From positions 1 through 13,204 of the forward strand of contig JBKHJB010000045.1 in NCBI GenBank assembly GCA_046538345.1: 13,204 bases of DNA. The letters are read 5' to 3'. Position 1 is the first letter of the stretch, and every line of letters starts with the position of its first letter. The DNA comes from PUND01 sp046538345 (GTDB lineage Bacteria; Planctomycetota; Phycisphaerae; SM23-33). Of this stretch, positions 1 to 6,983 are shown piece by piece. The position numbers and the translations under genes are program-made. The notes beneath the pieces are model-generated. The model did no database searches. It had not been told where the DNA came from and worked only from the letters and a program-made list of their open reading frames with translations.

Positions 1-18
1 CGATTCGCAACTCTTCAC
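1..18 (-). CDS. Possible first codons of fliR (or another export gene), cut by window edge
   Basis: A GTG lies at 18-16 and shares two bases with the fliQ stop codon TGA (17-15), giving a GTGA overlap of the same kind as at the fliO/fliP junction. The frame stays open through the five codons left before the window ends (reading MKSCES). In many flagellar operons fliR follows fliQ, so fliR is the natural guess. Six codons cannot identify a gene; this entry rests on position and the overlap style only. Confidence 0.25.
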
Positions 19-272
19 GGCATGCCGGAAAACATCTCCCGGCCGAACTCCACCAGTCGCGACAACATCCACGGACCCAGCAGCACCAGCGCCAGCAGCA
101 TGGCGACTATCTTCGGTATGAAGCTCAGCGTCTGATCCTGCAGTTGTGTAATCGCCTGCAGCACGCTCACGATCACCGCGACAATCAGTCCGGTCGCCAG
201 CACCGGCGCGCCTACGACCAACACGAGCATCAGCGCCCGCCTCACAAGGTCGATATTTTCGCCCGTCGGCAC
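15..272 (-). CDS. fliQ: FliQ, flagellar export gate membrane protein
   Basis: FliQ is a small inner-membrane component of the flagellar type III export gate. With FliP and FliR it forms the helical core inside the FliF ring, through which rod, hook and filament subunits are threaded. The protein has 85 residues, close to the usual 89. It has two hydrophobic segments (about 13-37 and 51-71) joined by a polar loop containing QLQDQTLSF, which matches the FliQ/SctS pattern (TQIQEQTLSF-like). The start is a GTG at 272; it lies 6 bases after the fliP stop, with a GAGCGA stretch as a modest ribosome binding site. It is part of the minus-strand flagellar operon and should be coupled to fliP. Confidence 0.95.
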   Translation of the reverse strand: MPTGENIDLVRRALMLVLVVGAPVLATGLIVAVIVSVLQAITQLQDQTLSFIPKIVAMLLALVLLGPWMLSRLVEFGREMFSGMP

Positions 273-278
273 TTTCGC

Positions 279-1070
279 TCACCCGAAGCTTCTGACCAGT
301 CCGCCGACGACCAGTTCCCAGCCGTCGGCCAATACGAACAGCAACAGTTTCAGCGGCAGCGAAACCAGCACCGGAGGCAGCATCAGCATGCCCATCGAGA
401 CCAGCACCGACGCGACCAGAAGGTCGATGACCACGAAGGGCAGGAAGATGCGGAAGCCGATGTTGAACGCCACCTTCAACTCGCTGACCACGAACGCCGA
501 AATCAGCGAGGTTGTGGGTACGTCTTTCCATGTCAGATCGCCGCGGCCGGCAAGCTCGTCGTCCAGGAACAGGTACACGTCCTCGACGTTCCCGGCCGAG
601 TCCAACTGACGGATCATGAACTCGCGGACACTCCCGGCGGCGGAAGAGACCATCTGCTGGCGGTCGATTTCGCCGGCGAGGTACGGACCCACCGCCTCGG
701 TGTGCACCTGCTCTATGACCGGCGACATCACCACCACCGTCAGCAGAAGCGCCAGTGCAAAGAGCACCTGATTCGGCGGAAGCTGCGGTGTAGCAAGTGC
801 CTGACGAACCAGACCCAGCACCACCACGATGCGGGTAAAGCCCGTCGCCAACAGCACCACCGACAGCACCACGCCGACGGCCGTTACCAACACCGCCCAA
901 CGGACCGGACCGGCCTCGCCTTCCGCCGATTCCATGACACCCGTCAGCGCGTCGGACTCGGTCGCCTCGGCCGTCTTCGGCGCGCCGGACTGCTGCGAGA
1001 CGGAGCCCTCCTGACCGGCTGCCGTAGCCGGTGTCAACAGAAGCGCGATTAACAGGATCCGTCCCGTCAC
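279..1070 (-). CDS. fliP: FliP, flagellar export gate membrane protein
   Basis: FliP is the main subunit of the FliPQR export gate in the inner membrane. Starting at the GTG at 1070 the product has 263 residues, near the family norm of about 245. An N-terminal cleavable-type signal (residues 1-18, ending TPATAA) is followed by a polar stretch of about 35 residues. Four membrane helices then follow (about 57-77, 99-120, 187-220 region and 222-252). Both FliP signatures are visible: FTRIVVVLGLVRQALATPQ with PPN (78-100) and AFNIGFRIFLPFVVIDLLVA (201-220). The GTG overlaps the fliO stop (GTGA, 1070-1067) and has AGGAAG just upstream, so coupling decides this start. An open frame continues upstream to 1427 but that part lies inside fliO and looks like frame noise. 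Confidence 0.95.
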   Translation of the reverse strand: MTGRILLIALLLTPATAAGQEGSVSQQSGAPKTAEATESDALTGVMESAEGEAGPVRWAVLVTAVGVVLSVVLLATGFTRIVVVLGLVRQALATPQLPPNQVLFALALLLTVVVMSPVIEQVHTEAVGPYLAGEIDRQQMVSSAAGSVREFMIRQLDSAGNVEDVYLFLDDELAGRGDLTWKDVPTTSLISAFVVSELKVAFNIGFRIFLPFVVIDLLVASVLVSMGMLMLPPVLVSLPLKLLLFVLADGWELVVGGLVRSFG

Positions 1071-1624
1071 CGTTTGTCTTCCTGCCGATTTCCATTCGCC
1101 GCTTCGTTCGTCCGTGGTTGCTTGTCGCGAATTTCCGCGTCGTCGCGGCCCAGCGCCGCCAGCAGGCGGTCGCACTCCGCGGGGTCGGTCACCTCGCTGA
1201 GCGTGGTCAACTGCTGCGGCGAGGCGCCCACCAGCACCAGGCGCTCTCCCAGTCGCACCAGGAACAATTGGTATCTGCCGGCAAGTGCGGCGCGGGCGAC
1301 TACCCGCAGCGGGCCATGCTTTCTGCCCGCAAGGGCGATTCCGCGGGCTTCTGCAGAGCGAAACAGCCACCTCGCCAGCAGAACCAGCGCCACCACAACA
1401 GCCAGCGCCAGCAGCGTCCGCACCCAAGGCCAGGCGTCGCCGGTACCGTCATCGTCGTCGTTGGGCGGAGGCAGCTTCTCGTCTTCCCGGCCGGAGGCCT
1501 GCTCTTGAGCGGACCTGGTTTCGCTTTCCGGCGCGGGTGTTTCTTGCGAATCAGCCGTCGCCGGCGCAACAACCGCAAACCAGACGGCAAGCAGCGCTGC
1601 AAGTTGTGTGAAGCGCTTCGTCAT
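1067..1624 (-). CDS. fliO: FliO, flagellar export gate assembly protein
   Basis: FliO is a bitopic membrane protein that helps assemble the FliP ring of the export gate. The product has 185 residues. It begins with a signal-like hydrophobic stretch (residues 7-24, ending APATA). A low-complexity acidic, proline-rich spacer follows (25-63, including PPPNDDDDG), then one strong transmembrane helix (67-90). The cytoplasmic domain (about 100-150) carries the FliO core pattern of basic start, RYQLFLVRLGERLVLVG and a terminal hydrophobic turn. The tail (155-185) is hydrophilic. The ATG at 1624 lies 4 bases after the fliN stop. A longer frame exists up to 1702, but the extra residues overlap fliN and come before a good signal peptide, so I rejected them. 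FliO is poorly conserved; the call rests on topology, the core motif and position before fliP. Confidence 0.85.
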   Translation of the reverse strand: MTKRFTQLAALLAVWFAVVAPATADSQETPAPESETRSAQEQASGREDEKLPPPNDDDDGTGDAWPWVRTLLALAVVVALVLLARWLFRSAEARGIALAGRKHGPLRVVARAALAGRYQLFLVRLGERLVLVGASPQQLTTLSEVTDPAECDRLLAALGRDDAEIRDKQPRTNEAANGNRQEDKR

Positions 1625-1628
1625 ATCG

Positions 1629-1895
1629 TCACGGTTGTCCGGTCGCGGCGCAGCTTGAGGCGTCGTCGAAGACTTCCCGCACGCCGACGCAAAGCTTTCC
1701 ATCTATCACGACGGCTCGACCTCGTGCGCTCAGTCGTCCGTCGGCATAGACGTCCACGTCCGCGTCGGCGGAGACGTCCAGCTCTATGACGGAGTCCGGA
1801 CCCAGCCGGGCCAGCGTCTCGGCGCCCAGCCACTGACGGCCGAACTCCAGCCGCACGCCGCGGTGTCCGGCGGGTTTATCCGTAGCCGGCGTCAT
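1629..1895 (-). CDS. fliN: FliN, flagellar motor switch C-ring protein (short, SpoA domain only)
   Basis: FliN forms much of the lower C ring, takes part in CheY-dependent switching and docks the FliH-FliI export ATPase. The product is only 88 residues and is essentially a bare SpoA (FliMN_C) domain at about 14-75. Recognisable features are the LGPDSVIELD stretch (31-40), VDVYADGRLSARGRAVVIDG (47-66) and the closing VGVREV (70-75), which parallel canonical FliN (GSVIELD..VDILVNG..IARGEVVVV..FGVRITEI). The N-terminal extension seen in enterobacterial FliN (about 137 residues) is absent. The ATG at 1895 overlaps the fliJ stop as ATGA (1895-1892). No fliM, fliK or fliL lies beside it. The FliN call is favoured over FliM because there is no CheC-like middle domain. 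Confidence 0.85.
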   Translation of the reverse strand: MTPATDKPAGHRGVRLEFGRQWLGAETLARLGPDSVIELDVSADADVDVYADGRLSARGRAVVIDGKLCVGVREVFDDASSCAATGQP

Positions 1896-2365
1896 GCGGA
1901 CTCCTCGTCGTCCTGCTGCTCGAACGTTCTTCCTATGGCAAGTCGAACGGCGTACGCCTCCTCGCGGCCACGCGCCATGCGCCTGTCCAGGTCGGCGGCG
2001 CTGCGGGCCGCTCGGCGGTCGCGGAGAAGCTCCGCGGCCCGGCGTTGGCTCATGGCCTCTGTGAGATTCTCGCGGCACCTGTCGAGGTTTCGCTCGGCTT
2101 CGGTAAGGTGCTCGACCGTCCTGTCGATGGCGCCCTGTAGGCGGGCCGCGTCGTCGCGGTATTCGGACGTGTCGGCCTGGCCGGGAGTCAACAGCCGGTC
2201 GCGGGCCAAGCTGTCGGCCCGACGCCGATCAAACCGCAACTGCTCCAGCCGCTCGCGCAGTCGCTCGGTCTCCTCGCCGGCGGCGACGAACTCGTGCCGG
2301 GCGACTTCCTCGATGCGGCGCCGACTTCTCAGCAGCGCCTCGGCTCCGTGGTCTCTATTTCGCAT
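1892..2365 (-). CDS. fliJ: FliJ, export ATPase stalk / chaperone escort protein
   Basis: FliJ is the coiled-coil stalk that inserts into the FliI hexamer, links it to FlhA and escorts export chaperones. The product is 157 residues, near the usual 147. It is almost wholly charged alpha-helix, rich in Arg, Glu, Leu and Ala, with heptad-like runs over about 10-55 and 70-145 and a break around 60-66 containing a proline, as expected for a two-helix antiparallel coiled coil. The ATG at 2365 overlaps the end of fliI by 11 bases and has GGGGAG just upstream; the frame is open 16 codons further but those lie inside fliI. Sequence identity in this family is weak, so the call depends on coiled-coil character, size and position directly after fliI. 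Confidence 0.85.
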   Translation of the reverse strand: MRNRDHGAEALLRSRRRIEEVARHEFVAAGEETERLRERLEQLRFDRRRADSLARDRLLTPGQADTSEYRDDAARLQGAIDRTVEHLTEAERNLDRCRENLTEAMSQRRAAELLRDRRAARSAADLDRRMARGREEAYAVRLAIGRTFEQQDDEESA

Positions 2366-3728
2366 GTTCGTTCTCCCCGGCCGATTGCGGCGAAGCATCA
2401 GCCGATTCACCATCCATTCGTTCTATTTCCGCGTGCAGCTCCTTAAGCCGCCGCCGCGTATCGTCGAAATCCGCGGTCTCGTGGATGTCCTGCCTGAGCA
2501 GATACTCGATTGGCTCAATCGCCCGGATAGCCAGGTCGAACTGAGGACTCGAACCGTGCCTGTAGGCGCCGACGTTGACCAGCTCCTCGACCTCCGCGTA
2601 CAGCGAGATGATGCGGCGCAGGGCGCGGGCGGCCCGGGCATGTTCGGGATCGACCAAATCCAGCATGAGCCGGCTGACGCTGTTAAGGCAGTCCACCGCC
2701 GGATAGTGCCCCCGCGACGCCAGCGTCCGCGAAAGCGCGATGTGCCCGTCGGTGACGGAGCGGACCGCGTCGGATATCGGTTCGGACAGGTCGTCGCCCT
2801 CGGCGAGGACGGTGTAGAAACCGGTAATCGAGCCGGTCTCGGTCCTGCCGCTGCGTTCCAGAAGCTCCGGAAGGAGGTTGAACACGCTGGGCGGATAGCC
2901 CTTGGACGCGGGCGGCTCGCCCGCGGCGAGACCTATCTGTCTCTGTGCGGCGGCGAAGCGCGTCAGCGAGTCCATCAGCAGCAGCACATCGCAGCCGCGG
3001 TCGCGGAAATACTCCGCAATGCTGGTGGCGACGGCCGCCGCCTGAACCCGCAGCAAAGGCGACTCGTCACTGGTCGATGCGACCACGACGGAGCGTTTAA
3101 GGCCCTCCTCGCCGAGGTCCTTTTCGATGAAGTCGCGGACTTCCCGCCCCCGCTCGCCGATCATCGCGATTACCGTTACGTCGGCGTCGGTGTTGCGGGC
3201 TATCATGCCCATAAGCACGCTCTTGCCGACGCCGCTGCCGGAGAATACGCCCATGCGCTGGCCCCGCCCCACTGTCAGCATCGCGTCGATAGCGCGCACG
3301 CCCGTCGAAAGCGGCTCGGTTATGCGTCTGCGGCGCATCGGGGCGATGGGACCGGGCCAGACGCCGGCGCGGTCCTCTGCAACGGGCTGCGGGCCCCCGT
3401 CTATCGCTCCGCACAAGCCGTCCACAACCCGCCCTTGCAGGTCCTGGCCTACCGGTACGGCCTGGACGGCGGAGTCCATCTCCACGCGGTCGCCGTGGCA
3501 GATGCCGGCGGTCGAGCCAAGCGGCATCAAAAGTGTGTGTCTGCCCGCGAAGCCCACCACACGCGCGCTGACGGTAGAGTCGCCGCGGACTATACGACAC
3601 CCCGCGCCCACCGGGACCGGGAAGTCCTCCACGCTGACGGTAAGACCTCTGACCGCGGCGACACGCCCGCGAACACCGACCGGGTCGGTGCGATCCAGTA
3701 TCGCTCTGTATGGCTCAAGCAGACTCAT
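2355..3728 (-). CDS. fliI: FliI, flagellum-specific export ATPase
   Basis: FliI is the F1-beta-like hexameric ATPase that, with FliH and FliJ, unfolds and delivers substrates to the flagellar export gate. The product is 457 residues, the family size. An N-terminal beta-barrel domain (about 15-95) leads into the ATPase domain. The P-loop GSGVGKS is at 164-170, the catalytic-glutamate motif MIGERGRE is at 189-196 and Walker B LLLMDS is at 249-254. The type III ATPase stretch RTETGSITGFYTVL lies at 295-308 and the LASRGHYPAVD segment at 336-346. The ATG at 3728 overlaps the fliH end by 14 bases. Upstream in-frame codons to 3851 read as out-of-frame fliH and are not credible. The last 20 residues are a polar tail of no clear role. 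Confidence 0.97.
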   Translation of the reverse strand: MSLLEPYRAILDRTDPVGVRGRVAAVRGLTVSVEDFPVPVGAGCRIVRGDSTVSARVVGFAGRHTLLMPLGSTAGICHGDRVEMDSAVQAVPVGQDLQGRVVDGLCGAIDGGPQPVAEDRAGVWPGPIAPMRRRRITEPLSTGVRAIDAMLTVGRGQRMGVFSGSGVGKSVLMGMIARNTDADVTVIAMIGERGREVRDFIEKDLGEEGLKRSVVVASTSDESPLLRVQAAAVATSIAEYFRDRGCDVLLLMDSLTRFAAAQRQIGLAAGEPPASKGYPPSVFNLLPELLERSGRTETGSITGFYTVLAEGDDLSEPISDAVRSVTDGHIALSRTLASRGHYPAVDCLNSVSRLMLDLVDPEHARAARALRRIISLYAEVEELVNVGAYRHGSSPQFDLAIRAIEPIEYLLRQDIHETADFDDTRRRLKELHAEIERMDGESADASPQSAGENEHAK

Positions 3729-4503
3729 GTTGCTCTCGCGGGACCGACTCCACGGCGACGTATCGACCTTGGGCGCCGTCGGACCGGGCAGAACTCCCAC
3801 CCGGACGCTCGCCCAGCAGCGCTTCGGTAACATTGTCCAGTTGCTTTTCAATGGTCGCGTCTATCTCTCCGGCCGAGGTCTGAACGCGCACGCCGCCGGG
3901 GCTGATTCGCTCGTCGGCAAGAAGCTCCACGCCGCCACGGGCGCCCAGTGCGTCTGCCAGCTCGGTGCAATAGGTCCGCAACGCCTCGAGTTGACGCGGG
4001 TTCACGCGTACGGTGACCTCGCTGCTGCAGCCGGCGCGATTCATCGCTTTGGCGAGGTTCTGTCGCCCGGCCGAAAGGTCCTCAGCAGCAACTCGGCCGA
4101 CGATTCGCTCGGCCAGCGCGATGGCGAATGTAAGCGCCTCCTCGCACCCCTGGTGCAGGACAGTGCTGCGGGTTTCGTCAAGCTGTCGCACGACCTTCTC
4201 GGCAAGGGTAAGCAGCGACGATGAGTCTTCCGAAAGCTTGCGGCGCGCCTCGGCGAGAGCTTCCTGACGACCCTGTTCGTAGCCGTCGTGGCGGCCTCGG
4301 GCGAGGCCCTCCTCGTAGCCCGCTTCGGATGCTTCTTTGCGCACCGAGTCGGCCTCGGCGCGGGCCTGCTCTACTATGCGGGCGGCCTCCTTGCGGGCGT
4401 CCAGCACCACTCGTCTCGCCTCGGCTGCGATATCACGCAGGTTCAGAAGGGCCGACTTCGTGGCCTGTCCGTCGCCGTCGCCCTGTTTTATTACCTTTGC
4501 CAT
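3715..4503 (-). CDS. fliH: FliH, regulator/stator of the flagellar export ATPase
   Basis: FliH binds FliI as a dimer, restrains its ATPase and anchors it to the C ring through FliN. The product is 262 residues (usual about 235). Residues 20-60 are a charged helix. A run of glycines spaced every fourth residue follows (G62, G66, G70, G74, G78: GYEEGLARGRHDGYEQG), the GxxxG repeat typical of FliH. A coiled coil (80-115) leads to the C-terminal V-ATPase E-like domain (about 115-230) with VTVRVNPRQLEALR (163-176) and RISPGGVRVQTSAGEIDATI (199-218), both FliH/SctL hallmarks. The ATG at 4503 follows the FliF-FliG stop by 13 bases and has GAGAGG as its ribosome binding site. About 30 residues after the conserved domain are polar and unassigned. 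Confidence 0.93.
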   Translation of the reverse strand: MAKVIKQGDGDGQATKSALLNLRDIAAEARRVVLDARKEAARIVEQARAEADSVRKEASEAGYEEGLARGRHDGYEQGRQEALAEARRKLSEDSSSLLTLAEKVVRQLDETRSTVLHQGCEEALTFAIALAERIVGRVAAEDLSAGRQNLAKAMNRAGCSSEVTVRVNPRQLEALRTYCTELADALGARGGVELLADERISPGGVRVQTSAGEIDATIEKQLDNVTEALLGERPGGSSARSDGAQGRYVAVESVPREQHESA

Positions 4504-4516
4504 TTGCTTTTCCCTC

Positions 4517-6430
4517 TCAGGATGGCTCCGTCACAACGCTGCGCTCGGCATCTGTTACGGTCGGCTCCTCGGCGTCCCGGCTCGGCGACTCGGGCGAGTA
4601 TTCTCCCGGTTGGTAGCGACGAACCGCTTCGACCACGCGCTGCTGGGCCGCTTCGACATCGCTGAGCCGCACCGGACCGATACGCTCCATCTGCTCGCGG
4701 ACGCGACGCGAGGTGGCCGTCGATACGCTCGACAAGACACGTCGCCGCAGCCGCCTGTTGGCGGTTCGCAGCGCCACGGCGAGGTCCTCGCTGTCCAGAT
4801 CCTCCAACACGTCGGACAATTGCTCCAGCGGCAGACGCTCGAGGTCGTCGAAGGCCATAAGCTCCCGACGTATGGACCGGGCCAGCTCGGGCGATTCACC
4901 CTTGAGCGCGTCGAGGATGGCCTGCTCGGCCGCTCCGCCGACGTGCTTGAGTATTCCCGCGGCAGCCGCCACTCCCCCACCTGGCGACTGCGGCTCATGA
5001 CGACTGAGCCGTCGTCGCAGCGAATCGGCCACTTCCGAGAGCATCTGCTGGTCCACCTGCCGGGTCGCGGCGACGCGTCGGACCACCTCCACGCGGCGGT
5101 CCGGCTCCAGCGATGCCAGAACGGCCGCCGACCGCGCCGGCGCAAGATACGAAAGCACCACTGCCACCGTCTGCGGATGTTCGGCGCGAAGTGCGGCCTG
5201 AAGCTCCTCTATCGGAGTCTCGCAACAGAACGCGAACGGCTCGGACGACTCGTCGGCGGGATCGGACTGCTGGGTTTCGGCGGCTTCTCCGGACCCATGC
5301 TCGCGGCGGCGGGCCGTTCGGCGCCGCAGGAACGTCACAGCAGCGACAACTGCCAACCCGACCAGTACCACCGCCACCGCCCCGCGCTGCGCCGCGGAAA
5401 ACCCACCGTGCCCGGAATCGTCCGGAGGCACGGCGGCGACACCCGGCGCGGCGTCGTGGTACCAGTCCACGTGGACCGATTCCGGTTCGGCGCCGGTGAC
5501 CTCCGCAACGCGCGTGCGAATCTGCTCAAGCTCGCTTTGTGCAATCGCCTCTCGCGGGCGCTCTACGTCACTCGCTTCTGCTATCGCCCGCAGGTGGCTG
5601 CGAGGCAGGGAAACCGTCACCCGGCGACAGGCAACTTCCCCGTTGGTAGTACCGACGTCCATACTGACGATTACGTCGTCGATATAGCGAAGCGCCGAAA
5701 CGATTCGCTCGCGATAGAGTTGCTCGGCTCGGTGCATCTTGGCCAGCGGTCCGGTGTCGTCCTGCCGACCCGCGACATGACTGGTGCCGCGGCTGTCCAC
5801 TATCCGGACGTCGGAGCGATCCATGGCCGAGACGCTTCCGGCAACGAGGTCGGCGATGGCGCCGATCAGCTCGGTCGTCACAGTGGCGCCGTCGCTCAGC
5901 CGCACATTCACCGCGGCTCGCGGCCTTTTCCCGCCGAGCGACCTTCCGGAGCCGGTTTCGAGTATGACCGTGGCGGCGTTGACGGCGGGGAAGTCCTCTA
6001 TCAGACGCTCGAGGGTCGCCATTTTGGCCGCCTGCCAACGTTTTTCGGTGGTCGATCGTGTGGACCAGATATCGCTGCGCTCGGCTACCTCCTCGAAAGG
6101 CGACCGCCGCTGTGTGGACAGAAGCCCGTCTTCGCGCAATGCTGCGCGGGCGGCGTCGGCCGAGCCGGAGGACACGATAACTGCGCCGTCCTGAACGCGA
6201 GCGGCGATACCCCTGGCCTCCAGCGCGTCGAGTGCCCGGGGGAGGTCTTCCCGGGCGAGTGTGGGGGTCTCCAGACGTGTCATATCCGCCTCGCCGGCCG
6301 ATGCGACCAGCCAGACGGCGCCCGCGAGCATCAGGCACAGCAGCGCACCAGCGACGGCCCGGGATCGCGGATTCATAGACCGCAATCGCCCGGACAAGTG
6401 TCGCGAAACCGTCTTCAGCCGTTCCTTCAC
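4517..6430 (-). CDS. fliF/fliG: FliF-FliG fusion: MS-ring protein joined to rotor/switch torque domains
   Basis: One uninterrupted frame of 637 residues encodes parts of two normally separate rotor proteins. FliF part: TM1 at 24-44; ring motif 1 at about 52-103; ring motif 2 (YscJ-like, with VNAATVILE and AAVNVRL) at about 112-213; ring motif 3 at about 231-325; TM2 at 345-368. After a polar linker of about 35 residues (369-403) the FliG part begins. Its middle domain has an intact EHPQR motif (E417, H418, P419, Q420, R452), the FliM-binding site. The C-terminal torque domain spans about 511-605 with DLDSEDLAVAL and GPVRLSDVEAAQ. The combined normal length would be near 880, so the FliF C-terminal tail and the FliG N-terminal domain, which normally bind each other, are missing. 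Start is a GTG at 6430 with GGAGGA upstream; a 62-base gap separates it from the regulator gene. Residues 606-637 are an unassigned acidic tail. Confidence 0.93.
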   Translation of the reverse strand: MKERLKTVSRHLSGRLRSMNPRSRAVAGALLCLMLAGAVWLVASAGEADMTRLETPTLAREDLPRALDALEARGIAARVQDGAVIVSSGSADAARAALREDGLLSTQRRSPFEEVAERSDIWSTRSTTEKRWQAAKMATLERLIEDFPAVNAATVILETGSGRSLGGKRPRAAVNVRLSDGATVTTELIGAIADLVAGSVSAMDRSDVRIVDSRGTSHVAGRQDDTGPLAKMHRAEQLYRERIVSALRYIDDVIVSMDVGTTNGEVACRRVTVSLPRSHLRAIAEASDVERPREAIAQSELEQIRTRVAEVTGAEPESVHVDWYHDAAPGVAAVPPDDSGHGGFSAAQRGAVAVVLVGLAVVAAVTFLRRRTARRREHGSGEAAETQQSDPADESSEPFAFCCETPIEELQAALRAEHPQTVAVVLSYLAPARSAAVLASLEPDRRVEVVRRVAATRQVDQQMLSEVADSLRRRLSRHEPQSPGGGVAAAAGILKHVGGAAEQAILDALKGESPELARSIRRELMAFDDLERLPLEQLSDVLEDLDSEDLAVALRTANRRLRRRVLSSVSTATSRRVREQMERIGPVRLSDVEAAQQRVVEAVRRYQPGEYSPESPSRDAEEPTVTDAERSVVTEPS

Positions 6431-6491
6431 GCCCGGTCCTCCATGACCGCGAAGCGATTATGCATCTTGTACGACTTGCCCGCGGCGCCGC

Positions 6492-6872
6492 TCAGCAGCG
6501 TTCGCGCCGCTCGAAGTGCTCACGTATTTCCTGCAGGGACTTGTTATCCGCCTTGAGGTCAACAATCTCGTCCAGACGGTCGAACACCGAGTCGTCGTAC
6601 AGCCGGTGTCCGCCGCGCGTCCAAGAGGACTCCCGCAGCAGACCCATGGTGGTATAGTTGTGAATTGTCTGCCGGCTTACGCCGGAGTAGTCCACCACCT
6701 CGCCTATCCGGTAGAGCTTCGGGGGTCTGCGGCGGCGTCTCCGCGTCTCACCAGAGTGCGCACCCGTAACCGTCTCCTGCGCCCGGGCCTGCTGGGCGAC
6801 GGCAGAGCGTGAATCCGCCGGACCTACCGAGTGCTCGCCGCTTAGACCGCCTTGATGGCTGTCATCCTGCAT
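6492..6872 (-). CDS. MerR-family HTH regulator at the head of the flagellar operon
   Basis: The product, 126 residues from the ATG at 6872, is a small DNA-binding protein. Residues 1-50 are low-complexity and end in a six-arginine run (44-49). Residues 53-100 form a MerR-type winged helix: LYRIGEVVDYSGVSRQTIHNY (helix-turn-helix, 53-73), then the MGLL turn and the wing TRGGHRLYDDSVFDRL (85-100). A short helix closes the protein (about 102-123). There is no effector-binding domain and only one Cys, at the very C-terminus, so metal sensing is not suggested. The start has GGAGG six bases upstream; the open frame to 6935 runs back through the promoter. It is the first gene of the transcription unit, 61 bases before the FliF-FliG gene, so a role in controlling flagellar expression is inferred. 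Confidence 0.85.
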   Translation of the reverse strand: MQDDSHQGGLSGEHSVGPADSRSAVAQQARAQETVTGAHSGETRRRRRRPPKLYRIGEVVDYSGVSRQTIHNYTTMGLLRESSWTRGGHRLYDDSVFDRLDEIVDLKADNKSLQEIREHFERRERC

Positions 6873-6895
6873 GGCGCCTCCGCTTGCTTTACATT

Positions 6896-6912
6896 TTATA
6901 AAACGTCTATAA
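6896..6912. promoter_or_regulatory. Imperfect palindrome, candidate operator of the MerR-type regulator
   Basis: The 17-base element TTATAAAACGTCTATAA has perfect outer arms TTATA/TATAA and 12 of 16 paired positions matching. It overlaps the -10 box of the minus-strand promoter and covers the expected transcription start. MerR proteins bind dyads at or inside promoters, so autoregulation of the regulator-flagellar operon is a reasonable inference. The site lies downstream of the -35/-10 spacer centre, which is not the classical MerR activator geometry; repression is more likely than activation. Confidence 0.45.
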
Positions 6913-6935
6913 CGGTCACCGGCAGAAACTGTCAA
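6906..6935 (-). promoter_or_regulatory. Sigma-70-type promoter of the MerR-flagellar operon
   Basis: On the minus strand a perfect -35 TTGACA (6935-6930) is followed after 18 bases by TATAGA (6911-6906). Transcription would begin near 6899, giving a leader of about 27 bases that carries the GGAGG ribosome binding site of the regulator gene. No comparable promoter was found between the regulator and the FliF-FliG gene, so this is the best candidate for driving the whole operon in this window. Confidence 0.6.
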
Positions 6936-6965
6936 CGGAATTCACCAAACTTTTTTCCACTTCCC

Positions 6966-6983
6966 GGACTTTCGCTAAAGTCC
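6966..6983. repeat. Perfect 7-bp inverted repeat (hairpin) in the divergent intergenic region
   Basis: GGACTTT (6966-6972) and AAAGTCC (6977-6983) pair perfectly around the 4-base loop CGCT. Neither strand has a T-run after the hairpin, so it is not a standard intrinsic terminator. It sits upstream of the operon promoter and well before the TPR gene, so it might be a protein-binding dyad or part of that gene's leader. The remainder of the intergenic stretch 6873-7152 shows no other clear signal. Confidence 0.4.

Noticed and set aside
144..1052. Plus-strand open frame of 302 codons opposite fliP and fliQ
   Set aside because: Gln/His/Arg-rich translation typical of antisense to hydrophobic membrane-protein genes; no start signal.
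1863..3830. Plus-strand open frame of 655 codons opposite fliI and fliJ
   Set aside because: It is a mirror of GC-rich codon use in fliI/fliJ; the translation is rich in Arg, His and Ala with no recognisable domain, while the minus strand encodes clear FliI motifs.
6431..6491. Possible promoter between the regulator and the FliF-FliG gene (CATAAT at 6462-6457 on the minus strand)
   Set aside because: No -35 box at acceptable spacing (the place holds CCGCGG); the short gap is better explained by a single transcript.
4337..6556. Plus-strand open frame of 739 codons opposite the FliF-FliG gene and part of fliH
   Set aside because: Low-complexity Arg/Gly/His-rich translation without domains; the opposite strand has unmistakable FliF, FliG and FliH features.
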